Assembly (NCBI GenBank): GCA_947044405.1
Contig: CAMRHE010000461.1
Coordinates: forward strand, 62,001 to 126,000
Length of the DNA: 64,000 bases
Direction: 5' to 3'
Source of the DNA: Leptodactylus fallax
Lineage: Eukaryota; Chordata; Amphibia; Anura; Leptodactylidae
A model generated the notes under the pieces. That model was not told the DNA's origin. It saw only the letters and a program-made list of their open reading frames with translations, and did not search any database. Position 1 is the stretch's first letter. Every line of letters starts with the position of its first letter. The translations under genes were made by a program, and so were the position numbers. Positions 1-10,684 of the stretch are shown here, in pieces.

Positions 1-78
1 CCTTCTATCAGCACTTTCACGTTTTTGTATACTGTCAATCTGCATAGGTTCAGCATCAACTTCAGAGTGCTTCTTAGT

Positions 79-735
79 TTAAGAGTCTCTGGAGGTGGAA
101 GGTGGAACAAATAAGTACCGATTATTACGAAGCCAGGTAGAACTCCACTTTTCTTGCCTCCGCTCAGACAGTCGAGTATCAATACGAACACAATGATGTA
201 CAAAATCATCAAAATTTGTGGGAGTATCAGCACATGTTAATTCATCTTTAAGTGCATTAGAGAGTCCACTCTTGAAAAATGTTAATTTTGCAGCATTATT
301 CCATTCAGTGTCAATGACCCACCTTCTGAATTCTGTGGCATATTCAGCAACTGAATGTCTGCCCTGACGTAGAGCCAATAATGTTGCTTCAGCTGTTGCA
401 CATCGGTTAGGATCATCAAATAACTGGCTCATAGCTGCAAAAAAGGCTTCTAAATCATCAAAACGTGCATCATTGGTCTCAATAAGGGGATTAACCCAGG
501 CTACAGCCTTATGTGTCAGAAGCATAATAATACACAGCACCTTAGATCTGTCAGTGAGGAAGTGAGAAGGGTATGCCCCAAAATATAACTTGCATTGATT
601 AATAAATCCACGGTATTTATCGCGGTCCCCACCAAACCTGAAAGGTGGAAGAGGCAAGGTGGATGCAGTAGCTGGAACCACAGCCCAGTTTTGAAGTTCC
701 CTTACATTTACGTTTTTTTGCGCAGCGCATTTCAC
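79..735 (-). pseudogene. Ty3/gypsy-type Gag (capsid) fragment
   Basis: A 218-codon open frame reads like the capsid region of a vertebrate Ty3/gypsy Gag. It opens with a proline/leucine-rich lead into FRFGGDRDKYRGFINQC, and further on has LFDDPNR, LLALRQGRHSVAEYATEFR and GLSNALKDEL. These match the usual order of the retrotransposon Gag domain, which packages the element RNA in cytoplasmic particles. The frame stops just after the capsid, and no zinc knuckle, protease or RT follows toward position 1, so this is a fragment or is cut by the window edge. The first 15 or so residues come from the neighbouring GC-ended repeat, so the true start is uncertain. A domesticated Gag gene is possible but nothing here supports it. 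Confidence 0.7.
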
Positions 736-953
736 TGAGGACTTTCTGCTTCAATTTTACCAATAGGGAAACTGCTAGCATTTCTGTAGGCATAACTGAC
801 ATGTTGCGATTTCCAAAAACGCTATGTTTTTGGAAATCTCAGCATTTCCGCAGCAGGTATTTTTCTGCAATGTGTGGATGGGATTCGCCAGAATATTATC
901 CATTTTGCAGGGACTTTAAAACGTTGCGGTTACGCCACATAGGGCCCCGGCCT
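700..953. repeat. GC-ended nonautonomous repeat, copy A
   Basis: The right end reads gggccccggcct, and the interior shares pieces such as atgtgtggatggga and a gcagcatttccgcag-type motif with a second copy at 50,577-50,760. The left end runs into the Gag fragment without the expected mirrored terminus, so this copy is truncated or the left end has decayed. Confidence 0.5.
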
Positions 954-1439
954 AAATACCATTATTGCCATATTTTCACCTTGGTGTTTTTGATCAGTGT
1001 TTCCAGTTTTTTTAAGGCATTTTTTTCCCTTATAATTATGTAGATAGGAAAATGTCAAAAAATGACAAATTAAGCACATCATACATAAAAAAGGTAAAAA
1101 TGCCATCAGATGAAACAACACTATATATGTGAGGTTAGTCACAATTTCTTATTGAATATTCAGTAATATCTGGTCACAGGTTTATATTGTTCCCCTGTGG
1201 ATCTTGCACACTTGACACGTTTTCCAATGGCCAAAAAACACTTTATAATGCTCGGCAGTTGTTAACTTATAATGCTACCCAGTGACCCACAAACATAATG
1301 CTCTCCTGAGAGGCCCACATATCTTGTAATGGTTCCCATGGCAACTGAAACACATCATAAGTCTGTCCTTAGTGACCCCCACACACTTTAGAATGCTCTC
1401 CTTGGTGGCCTCCACTAGAAATGTGTTAATCATTTCAAT
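954..1439. repeat. Non-genic; diverged minisatellite-like stretch
   Basis: No coding signal. From about 1,240 to 1,420 the motif ataatgct...gtgaccc/gaggccc recurs every 35-45 bases. This resembles a decayed copy of the 29-31-base minisatellite seen at 3.5, 47.9 and 51.3 kb, in the same orientation as the 51.3-kb copy. The assignment is by eye only. Confidence 0.3.
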
Positions 1440-2085
1440 ACAAGTCGTATTCGACCCAAATATTCCAAATTGTTTGGTTGTGAATGAAACTGAATAATTT
1501 GCGATTCATCTTGGCTAAAGTGGTTGCTGTAACATGTATTGCAGAGTGAAAATACAGAGGAGACAAGTGTCGTGTTGTGTGATATTATGGCATCACTTGT
1601 CAGTCTTTCAGCCAATAATAAATGGTGGGTGGAGACATTATAGTGCAGATGTCACACACAGAATATAATGCTCTTTGCAAATAGAAGAGCCATTTTGTGA
1701 TACTCAAGCATTGGGACTGACATGTTATTCATCACTGCATGATTCAAAGTAATTGCTCCATTTTATACTGGAAAACAACAGCACAGTTGCAATAGAACTA
1801 CAGAATAACAGAAGGAGGAGAAGTAAAATGAAGTTTTGGTAGATTTAATCAATTACAGGCAGCAAGCAGTGGAGGGAGGGAGGGAGAATTTCTGCACTGT
1901 CCTATGTGAGACTGACTGCACAGAAGTCAACAGACAATGGACAGTTAACAAAATTAGATTATTGGCAACAAAAGGGTTAAGTTTTTGTTTTTTTTGTTTG
2001 TTTTTGTTTTTTTTTTTGCAGTAGAGCAGTTTGATAAGTGTCTTACATTGTCTTACTGACTTTTTTTTTTTGTACACACAGATGA
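1440..2085 (+). repeat. hAT-associated leader repeat, copy 1
   Basis: Shares a long ordered set of motifs with 35,840-36,210 and 44,520-45,120: ccaaatattccaaattg, tgtattgcagagtgaaaatacagag, gttattcatcactgcatgattca, aattacaggcag, and a tail of cagacaatggacagttaac. No open frame. In the other copies it lies next to the hAT N-terminal coding region, so it is probably the 5' leader of that family. Confidence 0.5.
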
Positions 2086-2309
2086 GCAAAAAGGTAACAA
2101 TGTTTTGAACTTTTGACTTTTAGGCTCCATATCTCACCATGCACTACAGCTTCGAATCGTTTTATAGACAATCATCTTGGCTCTCTCATACAAAAATTTG
2201 ACTTGCAACTATTTGCATATGATTAGTTATGCAGATTCTTGTCATCTGCATTGTTACTGTTTTGCTCCTGGTGGTTGAAAAATCTTTTTCTTATAGTATC
2301 TGAGATCAC
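2086..2309. other. No feature seen
   Basis: AT-rich sequence with no coding signal or clear repeat structure. Confidence 0.4.
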
Positions 2310-2679
2310 ATTTTAAAAGCAGAGGATACCCTGATTCGGTATTAAGAGAGATTTCCATTCTGCTGTACCCAGTAATAAACAGGATCTATTGGTCCCAAAA
2401 ACTAAGAAGCAGTGGGATGGCAAGTTTAGAATTATAGGTACATTTGATGAGGCACATGTGGAGATGAAACAAATAATCAAACAACATTGGCACATCCTTT
2501 TGCAGGATAGGGACCTTAAAAATGTATCGACATGTCACCCTTAATAACATATAGAAAGGGTAGTAGCCTAAGGGATAGGTTGGTTAATAGTCATTTTACT
2601 CAATCAACGAACCCTAGTAATTGGCTTAACAGAAAGCCTAAAGGTACATTTCGCTGTGGTGCTTGTCTTGCATGTGAAC
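2310..2679 (+). pseudogene. Penelope-like element, fragment before the insertion
   Basis: The plus strand reads in pieces as the linker between RT and endonuclease of a Penelope-like element: LVPKTKKQWDGKFRIIGTFD, KQHWHILLQDRDL, then SLRDRLVNSHFTQS, NWLNRKPKGTFRCG and the CxxCxxC cluster CGACLAC at 2,655-2,675. Frames shift between the blocks, so it is dead. The reading breaks at a foreign insertion and continues at 9,317 with the GIY-YIG nuclease domain. The family name rests on motif recall. Confidence 0.6.
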
Positions 2680-3156
2680 CAGGGGCGCACCGCAAATGAG
2701 GCGAAGTGAGGCGGCCGCCTCAGGACCACTGTCTGGGGGGCGGCATTTTTTACTTTCTATTTATCGTAAACCAGCCCAGGAAAGGTCGCTTAAAAAGAAA
2801 ACCAAAAAACAAAGCTGCGCGATACCTGTCCTGGGCTGGTTTACGACATCTCCGCATCTCAGTGCAGGCAGCGATACAATGACATCATCGCGCCTCCTAC
2901 GCTGAGACGCGGGTGAAGAAGAGGTGGCGGCTCCATCAAGGCATCGCAGGTAGGTGCGGATAACTTTTTTTTTATATATATATAAATAGGCCGTAATCTG
3001 CTGGAGTATCCCCGGCAGGTAACGGCCTATTTACTTATCGATCCCGCGCCTGCTCCTGGCCGCCTCTGCTTCCCCTTCTGCTATCGTATGCAGAAGGGGG
3101 AAGTGGATGCCGCTGTGAGCAGCCGCGGGCATCGGTAAGTGAGGCCTAATACTACT

Positions 3157-3200
3157 ATTATTATACTCCGGGGTCTTTTCAGACCCCGGAGTATAATAAT
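3157..3200. repeat. Perfect 19-bp hairpin (accccgg family)
   Basis: Stem at 3,157-3,175 and 3,182-3,200 (attattatactccggggtc and its exact complement) around a 6-base loop ttttca. Relatives lie at 47,822-47,856 and 51,638-51,673, each beside a minisatellite of the same family. Confidence 0.85.
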
Positions 3201-3478
3201 CGGAGACCCAGGGGAGGTGATAAACATAAAAACCATTGTTACTCACCTCTCCAGCAATCCGATGTTACTCCTAGCAGGCTTCAGGCTTCTTTGGTGATGT
3301 CCCAGGCGTCACGTGAGCCAGGCCGACGTCATTATGTGGCGACGCCGGTCTGTGCGACATTGAAGAGGGCCAAAAGCAGGGAGTGCACCAGAGCCCAGGT
3401 AAATAGCACTGGTTTTTATGTTTGTCACCACCTGGGTCTCCGATCATTATACTCTGGGTTGCTATGTAGCAGAATACT

Positions 3479-3855
3479 GTGTGCAGGGGCCACTATGGGG
3501 CATAATTACGTGTGCAGAGGCCACTATGAAGTATAATACCGTGTGCAGGTGCCACTATGGAACATAATACCGAGTGCAGGGGCCACTATGGAGCATAATA
3601 CCGAGTGCAGGGGCCACTATGGAGCATAATACCGTGTGCAGAGGCCACTATGGAGCATAATACCGTGTGCAGGGGCCACTATGGAGCATAATACCGTGTG
3701 CAGGGGCCACTATGGAGCATAATACTGTGTGCAGGGGCTGCTGCGGGGCATACCGTGTGCAGGAACCACTATGGAGCATAATATCGTGTGCAGGGGCCGC
3801 TGCAGGGCTTAATACCGTGTGCAGGGGCCGCTGTGGGCCATAATACCGTGTAATA
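3479..3855 (+). repeat. 31-bp minisatellite, about 12 units
   Basis: Tandem units of 31 bases built on gtgtgcaggggccactatgg plus agcataatacc, with scattered substitutions and one shortened unit near 3,745. Related arrays are at 47,876-48,000 (same strand) and 51,298-51,560 (opposite strand). Confidence 0.9.
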
Positions 3856-4083
3856 CTGTATTAAAAAAAAACACCTACTCACCTGTCCCTTGTGCTCCGA
3901 TGTCTCCCACCGCGGTCTGGTTCTGCTGCTCTGGTGTTTTCTTCTGGTGGAAGTCCCCACTGCACATGAAAATATCGAAGCAGCAGGACTGAAACGCGCT
4001 GGCAGACATCAGAGCACCTTCCCCAGCCTCATATTAAAAAAGTGGTTATAATGGAGAACCACTTTAAGGTGGCACATGGGCTA

Positions 4084-4438
4084 TATTAAAGGGTCTTTCC
4101 AGCTCATTTTTATTGATATTCTATCCTTAGGACAGATTATCAATAAGAGATCAGTGGACCCTCCCCCACTGATCAGCTGTATGAAGGGGCTATGGCGCCT
4201 GTATATATCACACGCTGTCTGTTTATAGTGACAGTGTGATGTAATTACAGCGTTGTCACATAGATATAGGACGAGGCTGTAGTTACATGACATGGCCACT
4301 ATGAGATGAATGACACTATGTAAACAGAGAAGCGGTCACTGCGCTTACACAGGTACCATTCAAACAGCTGATCAGTAGGGGTCCTGGGTTTTTGAGCCCC
4401 ACTGATTAGTTTATTAATGACCTGGAAAACCTTTTAAT
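4084..4438. mobile_element. MITE flanked by TTAA (piggyBac-like)
   Basis: The ends mirror each other: ttaaagggtctttccag on the left; the right end reads inward as ttaaaaggttttccagg. Inside, cactgatcagctgt and acagctgatcagt pair across the centre. TTAA at both ends is the usual piggyBac target. There is no coding capacity. Confidence 0.45.
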
Positions 4439-4461
4439 TAGGTAACACCTGGGGCATTATT

Positions 4462-7400
4462 AACCCCTTAACAACCTTGGACGTACTATTACGTCCTGGG
4501 CGCTAGGTACTTCACGTACCAGGGCGTAATACTATGCCCAAGGCCGGCCGCCCGTGTGTTAGCTGTAACTGACAGCTAACACCCTACTCCATAACCCCCA
4601 GTCGGAACTAAGTTCCGATCGGAGGTTTTAACCCCTTGGATGCCGTGGTCAAACATGCATAGCCTCGTTTCCTGTATAGACTGCAAGACACATGTATGCT
4701 TGTGTCTTGCAGTCTATAGTACTGAGCCAGAGATCAAAGCATCTCTAGCTCAGGTGTCCTAATGGGACACATGAAAAAGTAAAAAAAAGTGAAAAAAAAA
4801 AAAAAGTATGTGAAAAAAATTCATAAAAGTATAAAGCCCCCAAAATTCCCTTTTCCTATATAAAATGAATTATATAAAAAAATAAACCTAAAAATTAATA
4901 AAAACAATACATATTTGGTATCTCTGCGTCCGTAACAACCTGTACAATAAAACTGAAACCATATTTAACGTACACGGTGAACGTCGGGGGAAAAAAAAAA
5001 CGGAAAAAACCCACCAAAAGTAATGATTTTTCGCCATTTCACTTTACAAAATATGCCATAAAAAGTGATCAAAAAGTCATATGTACCCCAAAACAGTACC
5101 AATAAAAAGCACAGGTTGTCCCACAAAAAATAAGCCCTAAAGCAACTCTCTAAACTGAAAAATAAAAATGCTATGCATCTTAGAAGATGGCTATGCAAAA
5201 AAATTGATTTATGTCCCCAAATGGGTTTTTGTTCTGGAAAATTAGTATCGCATAAAAAAATAGTATAAATGAGGTATCGCCGTAATCGTACCGATCCGCA
5301 GAATAAAGGTAATATGTTACTTACGCTCTACGCTGCATGACGAAAAATTTAAAAGGTAAAACGCAGTGCCAGAATTGATGGGGTTGTTTTTTAATCCACC
5401 AAGAAGAGTTAATGAAATGTATTTAATAAGTTGTAAGCACCTAAAAATGATGTCATTACAAAATACATCTCATACCGCAAACAACAAGCCCTCATATGGC
5501 TACATCACCAGAAAAATAAAGAAAATATAGCTCGTCCAATGTGAAGACAAAAACCCCAAAAATCGCCAAATCATTAGAGCATAACTGGCTGCGGCAGGAA
5601 GGGAATGTATAAGCTGTGCGAGCGTATATCATGGTACATCCCAGATTTAGAGCTTACGAGGGATAATAAACCAGAAGTGACCCTCAGAGTGACCTCCCCA
5701 ATAATAGGAACTACTGGGGAAATAGTAGGGAATTTAGTGTACCCAGTGTACTACTTACATATTCACTTTTCCCCATCTGCTGTGCAGTCACGTCTGGGAT
5801 ACTAATGCTCACTACACACCTTGATAAATTCTTTGAGGGGTGCACTTTTCAAAATGGGATCATTCCCTAGGGGATTCCACTTTATTGGTACTTTAGAGGG
5901 ACTGCAAACATGACATGGCATCCAGATCCCAAACATCTGAATCTGTGCTCCAAAAGCCAGATAGCGCTCCTTCCCTTCTGCGCCCTACTGTGTGCCCAAA
6001 CTGCAGTTTATACCCACATGTATGACACTGGTGTACCTAGAATAACGTACTTAATGTCATATGTGGATATAAACTGCTGTTTGGGCACAGCCGAGCACAG
6101 AAGGGAAGGAGCGCTATTTGGTTTTTGGAGCACAGACATGGACGGTTTGGTTTTTGGACGCAATTGCACTTTTGCAGAGCTGAAACGCCAGTAAAGTGGA
6201 ATCCCCTGACATGTCACCCCATTTTGAAACTACAGTACATCCCTGATGGAATTTATCCAGGAGTACAGTGAGCATTTTTAACCCCCAAGTGATGCTATAA
6301 TTTATTATCCATAAATGAATATGCAGCTGATGGTGAAAGGTGAAAATGACAATTTTTCCAGGAATACGTAATTTCAGTGCGTAATATGTTGTGCCCGGCT
6401 TGTATCAGAGATGAACGCTCCAACAGCTGTTGTGCCCGGGATCCCCGCTCAACAGTTTTTGGAGTGTGTGTCTGTGCAGACATAAGCTGGGCACAACATA
6501 TTGGGCACTGAAATGGCGTATCTATAGAAAAATTTCATTTTTAACTTTTCATTATCAGCTGCGCATTCATTTCTGGAAATTAAAAGAATGCAACACTCAA
6601 GGGTTAATAATGCTCGCTACCTCACTTGATAAATCCCTTGAAGGGTATAGTTTCCAAAATGGGGTGACATGTCTGCGGATTCCACTTTACTGGCAATTCA
6701 TGGGCTCTGCAAAAGTGGCATGGTGTCCAAAAAGCAAACTGTGCTCCAAAAACCAAAATAGCGCTCCTTCCCTTTTGTGCCCGGCTGTGCCCAAACAGCA
6801 GTTTATACCCACATATGGCATTGTTAAGTACGTTATCCTGGGTACACCAGTGTCATACATGTAGGCATAAACTGCCATTTGGGCACACAGCAGGGCACAA
6901 ATGTGAGGGAGCGCTATGTGCTTTTGGAGCACATATTTAGATTGTTGTTTTTTGGATGCTATGTAACATTTGCAGAGACCCTAAAATTGCCCCTACAAAA
7001 TGGGGGTCACTTCTTGGGAATTCCAATTTACTGGCACCTCCAGGGCTCTGCAAAAATAAACATGGCGACCAGAAAGTCCCTCTGAATCTATACTCCAAAA
7101 GCTAAAAAAACACAGTGCTCCTTCCCTTCTGAGCTCTGCTGTGTGCCCAAGCAGCAGTTTATACCCACATATTTAATTTTTTTGTCCCTGGGATAGCCCA
7201 CTTAATAGTTTTAGGAGTTCATGTCTCTGATGCCACAAAGTGGCCGCAACGTATTAGGCACTGAAATTGGATATGTCTTTAAAAACTTGAATTTTCACTT
7301 TGTACATTAATTTTTGGGAAGCATTTTTAGACTCAAAATGATAACAACCCTTGATACATTCTTTGAGGGGTGTAGTTTCTAAAATGGGGTCACTTTTGAG

Positions 7401-8605
7401 AGGTTTCCATTGTATTGGTACTTTAGGGACTCTGCAAATGCTACATGGACCTGAAAACTATTCCAGCCACATCTGCCCTCCTAAAGCCAAATAGCGCTCT
7501 TTCCATTCTGAGCCCCACCATGTACCCCAACAGCAGTTCACGACCACATATGGGACATTTCTGTGTTAAGAATTAATTGTGTAACAAACTATGGGGTGTT
7601 TTTTCTTCTTTAACAACTTGCAAAAATTAAAAATATGTCGCTAAATGGACGGTTTATTGGAAAAAAAATGTAATTTTTCATTTTTACGTCCCAAAGTCAA
7701 TAAAATCTGTGAAACAATTGTGAGGTCAAAATGTTCACTATACACCTAGATAAATTCTATGAGGGGTGTAATTTTCAAAATGGGGTCACTTTTTGGAGGT
7801 TTGTATTGTGTTGGTACTTTAGGGGCTCTGCAAATGTGACATGGCACCTGAAAACTATTCCAGCAAAATCTGCCCTCCAAAAGCTAAATAGCGCTCTTTC
7901 CATTTTCAGCCCTGCCATGTATCCATACAGCAGATTACAACCACATATGGGGCATTTTTGTGTTCAGGAGAAATTGTGTAACAAACTTAGGGGAGCTTTT
8001 TCTCCTTTGTCCTCTTATGAAAATGAAAAATTTGGGGCTAAATTGACGGTTTATTGGAAAAAAAAGTAATTTTTCATTTTAATGTCCCAATGTTAATAAA
8101 ATCTGTGAAACAGCTGTAGCGTCAAAATGTTCACTATACCCCTTGTTATGTTCTGTGAGGGGTGTAGTTTCCAAAATGGGGTCACTTTTAGGGGGTTTCC
8201 ACTGTATTGGTACTTTGGGGGCTCTGCAAATGCGACATGGTACCTGAAAGCTATTCCACCAAAATCTGCCCTCCAAAAGCCAAATAGCACTCTTTCCATT
8301 CTGAGTCCTGCCATGTACCCATACAGCAGATTACAACCACATGTGGGGTATTGCCGTGTTCAGGAGCAATTGTTTTGCAAACTGTGGGGTGCTTTTCCAA
8401 ATTTCCATCAAATTTCCTATTTTTTTATAAATAAATACAAAAATATTCATTAGTGTTTACCACTAACATGAAGTACAATATGTCATGAAAAAACAATCTC
8501 AAAATCACTTGTGTAAGTTAAGACATCTCAAAGTTATTGCCATATAAAGTGACACATGTCAGTTTTGAAAAACGAGGCCTGGTCCTTAACGCACTTTTGG
8601 GCTTT
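4462..8605. repeat. Long palindrome-array repeat, copy 1
   Basis: Begins taaccccttaac with a hairpin at 4,480-4,546 and ends near ggcctggtccttaac. From 5,390 it repeats modules opening with ttgataaattctttgagggg (about 5,820, 6,610, 7,350, 7,738, 8,132). Modules at about 5,820-6,265, 6,300-6,590 and 6,610-7,000 are themselves long imperfect palindromes, with a forward arm followed by its complement about 200 bases later. The last units are 390-base direct repeats. Small open frames inside are by-products. A second copy spans 37.5-42.5 kb and a reversed fragment lies at 59.5-59.9 kb. I cannot classify it. Confidence 0.75.
4675..4718. repeat. Perfect 18-bp hairpin
   Basis: tatagactgcaagacaca at 4,675-4,692 is followed, after the 8-base loop tgtatgct, by its exact complement at 4,701-4,718. 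It lies in the 5' part of the palindrome-array repeat. Confidence 0.85.
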
Positions 8606-8933
8606 GTGTAGGTGAGGACAATGTGGGTTGGGTGCCTTGAAAAGTGAGGAGCCAAAGATGTCTGTGTTGCAAACTTTACAGAGACAAGTCACAGCTGGAA
8701 GAAGTGGTCATGGCGGTCCAAAGGGAAGAAGAAGGGAAATGTGACCGATTAGTCAGAGATGTCACCTGTAAGTCACAAAATGTTACTGCCCTGTATTCAC
8801 CTAAATGATAGAGGATAAATACCTGATTGATGGGGGTCTGTCTTCTGAGACCCCCACTGAGCCTGAGAATTGGGTTTTTTGTCCCCAATGGGTGGGAATT
8901 CAGCCTGACTGTAGCCATATATATAGGTGTGTC

Positions 8934-9073
8934 ACTTGGTGGATGGATGAACCCACGTGGCCCTCATTCACTTCAATGGGAGTGCTGAAGATACCTGAAG
9001 TACAGTACTCAGCTATCTGCGGCACTCCTATTATAGAGAATGGGGGCCACGTGGGCTCATCCATTCACCAAGC
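8934..9073. repeat. Imperfect palindrome (foldback)
   Basis: cttggtggatggatgaaccc and cacgtggccc near 8,936-8,963 are mirrored by gggccacgtgggctcatcc and attcaccaag near 9,044-9,072. The centre lies near a gtac motif at about 9,001. Flanking sequence from 8,800 resembles common frog interspersed repeats. No coding capacity. Confidence 0.6.
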
Positions 9074-9316
9074 AGAAGATGTGTGAAGTTATTGTCATTG
9101 TTAATGCCGTGATGTTGATTTCTGATACTGAAGTAATTCAGGAAGAATTCTTAAAAACTGTTTCATAAGTTTGTGTATGTTTATTGTACAACAATAACAG
9201 AGTGTGACGCTAACAGCATGTAAACGCAATTTTATATATATTTTTTTTTTTTGGGGGGGGGGGGGGTGGCTTTCTATAGTCCGCCTCCAGCAGCAAAGAG
9301 GCTAGGTTCACCACTG

Positions 9317-9485
9317 ATGTGAACAGATACATAAAAGTAAAACTATTACATGCTCAGCAACAGGTGAATCTGTCAAAATAAAGGACTTCAAGAGTAAAGG
9401 GGTAATCTATGTTGCACAATGTAGCTGTCCTCTGGACTACGTTGGAAAAACATTTGAGAAGTGGATACATAGTGGGATCCCAATG
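9317..9485 (+). pseudogene. Penelope-like GIY-YIG endonuclease fragment
   Basis: Reading restarts after the hAT-bounded insertion and gives SATGESVKIKDFKSKG followed by GVIYVAQCSCPLDYVGKT. This has the spaced GIY (here VIY) and YVG signatures, with cysteines between, that typify the GIY-YIG nuclease of Penelope-like elements. That nuclease nicks the target for reverse transcription. The frame is lost after FEKWIHSGIP. It continues the 2,310-2,679 fragment. Confidence 0.65.
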
Positions 9486-9559
9486 CAATGATGATTCACA
9501 ATCAAGTCAGTAAACTGATGAAATTACTGAATTCTATGATGATTCTATTGCAGATAACA

Positions 9560-9880
9560 CCTGGCAACCGGGTCAGGGTGACAGGATGACATTACAGGAA
9601 GGGGGTAATGGCCGCTGCAATAATAAGTATTCTATCTGATTGGCAGCTCCAATATCCAAAAACCTTTCTGGGGTAGGTCTAAGGCAAGCTAGTGGTAGCA
9701 TTGGCAGACACGTTTTCACTGCTGCTGGTGTTGGCAGCGGCAGCTATTTGCGGTCATCTCCCATATTGGAATGTTTTTGTTCATTACCAAATGACAAAAT
9801 CCATGGCAATGTGCAAAATCTGCAAGTAGAAAATTAGCCATGGGCATGCAAGCACAATTGCTCTCTATAAGCACATTAAA
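9560..9880 (+). pseudogene. hAT BED zinc-finger fragment
   Basis: From about 9,755 one frame reads SPYWNVFVHYQMTKSMAMCKICK, stop, KISHGHASTIAL and LYKHIKC (grouped here in short blocks). This is the aromatic-rich lead, CxxC and terminal HxK/H pattern of a BED finger, the DNA-binding N-terminus of many hAT transposases. The lead-in (RHVFTAAGVGSGSY) parallels RHVSTAAVGRNCTW in the hAT copy at 23.6 kb on the other strand. A stop follows the CxxC. No transposase core follows. Confidence 0.55.
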
Positions 9881-10196
9881 TGCTGTCTCCAGCTCATCTG
9901 ACAAAACAGAATTGGCAGTGGTACAGACCGGGAAAGGGAGCAAGACTACCAACATATGGCAACATATGTAGAAGTGCAGCAGGGCATAATATGATGGACC
10001 AGGCCGTAGGACATGTCTGCCTGTGGCCGGACAAGATAAAATTTCCATGGCAAACTTGGCCAGCTCCTTGGACTGCTCTCATCTATTGGCCCAGAATTCC
10101 ATGGATTATCTGCTACAGTCTAGGTACAACTTTGCCTGTTGGTACAGCTGGTGGATGTCAGTTGTCTGCTGTGGCTCCGGTTTGCTCTGTGAGCTG
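9881..10196. other. Unassigned sequence between hAT and L2
   Basis: Short open frames occur in several registers but none carries a recognisable domain. It may be decayed hAT sequence continuing from the BED finger. Confidence 0.35.
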
Positions 10197-10332
10197 AATA
10201 ATAATAATAATACTTTTTATTTATATAGCACCAACATATTCCGCAGCACTGTACAATTTGTAGGGTTCAAGAACAGACAAAAAAGATTCATTACAAAGAA
10301 ATAGTCAATTCACACACTGGGACTGAGAGCCC
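10197..10332 (-). mobile_element. L2-like LINE, 3' end split off by copia
   Basis: Complement of the L2-type 3' end: an (ATT)n tail, tttatatagcaccaacatat, ccgcagcactgtaca and attgactatttctttg read on the minus strand. The same motifs end the L2 copy at 41,230-41,395. The sequence breaks at gactgagagccc and resumes at 19,995 with ccctgctcgtaagagc, so a copia element is inserted in it. Confidence 0.8.
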
Positions 10333-10609
10333 TGTGTTGCATAGTTCTGTCGCAGAAGAAGCTTGAGAGTAGATTATATGGGATAATCAGCATTTATTTC
10401 TTTAGAACATGAGGTAAACAGCATCAAGACTTTAACACAGCAAAACTGAAAGTAAGTAGGACCTTTTCTATAGAGAGAAAGAAAGCAAGGTACAACAAGT
10501 CTCACATAGCATACCATTACACTCTATTCAGCATGTAACACTAATAACATCGCCATCTACTGTCAGATAGATGTAAACTCCTCCTGCACACAAATAAGTC
10601 TATCTGTTG

Positions 10610-10653
<44 letters not shown>

Positions 10654-10663
10654 TATACCAACA
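10333..10663 (-). repeat. copia 3' LTR
   Basis: 331 bases, starting tgttgcatagttctgtcgc and ending ataccaaca on the plus strand. It matches 19,669-19,994 almost base for base apart from a (TA)n tract length difference and a few substitutions near tctatctgttgc. Confidence 0.92.
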
Positions 10664-10673
10664 CCCTTTCTCA
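10664..10673 (-). promoter_or_regulatory. copia polypurine tract
   Basis: The plus strand reads ccctttctca, so the minus strand gives tgagaaaggg directly before the 3' LTR start (tgttgg). This is the expected position of the plus-strand primer. Confidence 0.65.
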
Positions 10674-10684
10674 ACAGTAAGAAC

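Larger units (their letters stand above)
2680..9316. mobile_element. Composite insertion with hAT-like ends
   Basis: The 8-base sequence atgtgaac occurs immediately before (2,672-2,679) and immediately after (9,317-9,324) this block, as expected for a hAT insertion. The ends are related inverted repeats: caggggcgcacc on the left, and the right end reads inward as cagtggtgaacc, followed on both sides by a gaggcg-rich stretch. Removing the block rejoins the two halves of a Penelope-like element. No transposase is visible inside. It carries a hairpin and minisatellite, a TTAA-flanked MITE and a 4-kb palindrome array, so it is a nonautonomous or heavily loaded element. Whether all contents arrived together or by later nesting is not shown. 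Confidence 0.6.

Noticed and set aside
3479..3855. CRISPR-like array
   Set aside because: Units are contiguous with no spacers; it is a minisatellite in a vertebrate-type genome.
5910..6864. Open frames of 94-144 codons in the palindrome array
   Set aside because: They appear on both strands and mirror the palindrome arms; codon content is that of the repeat.
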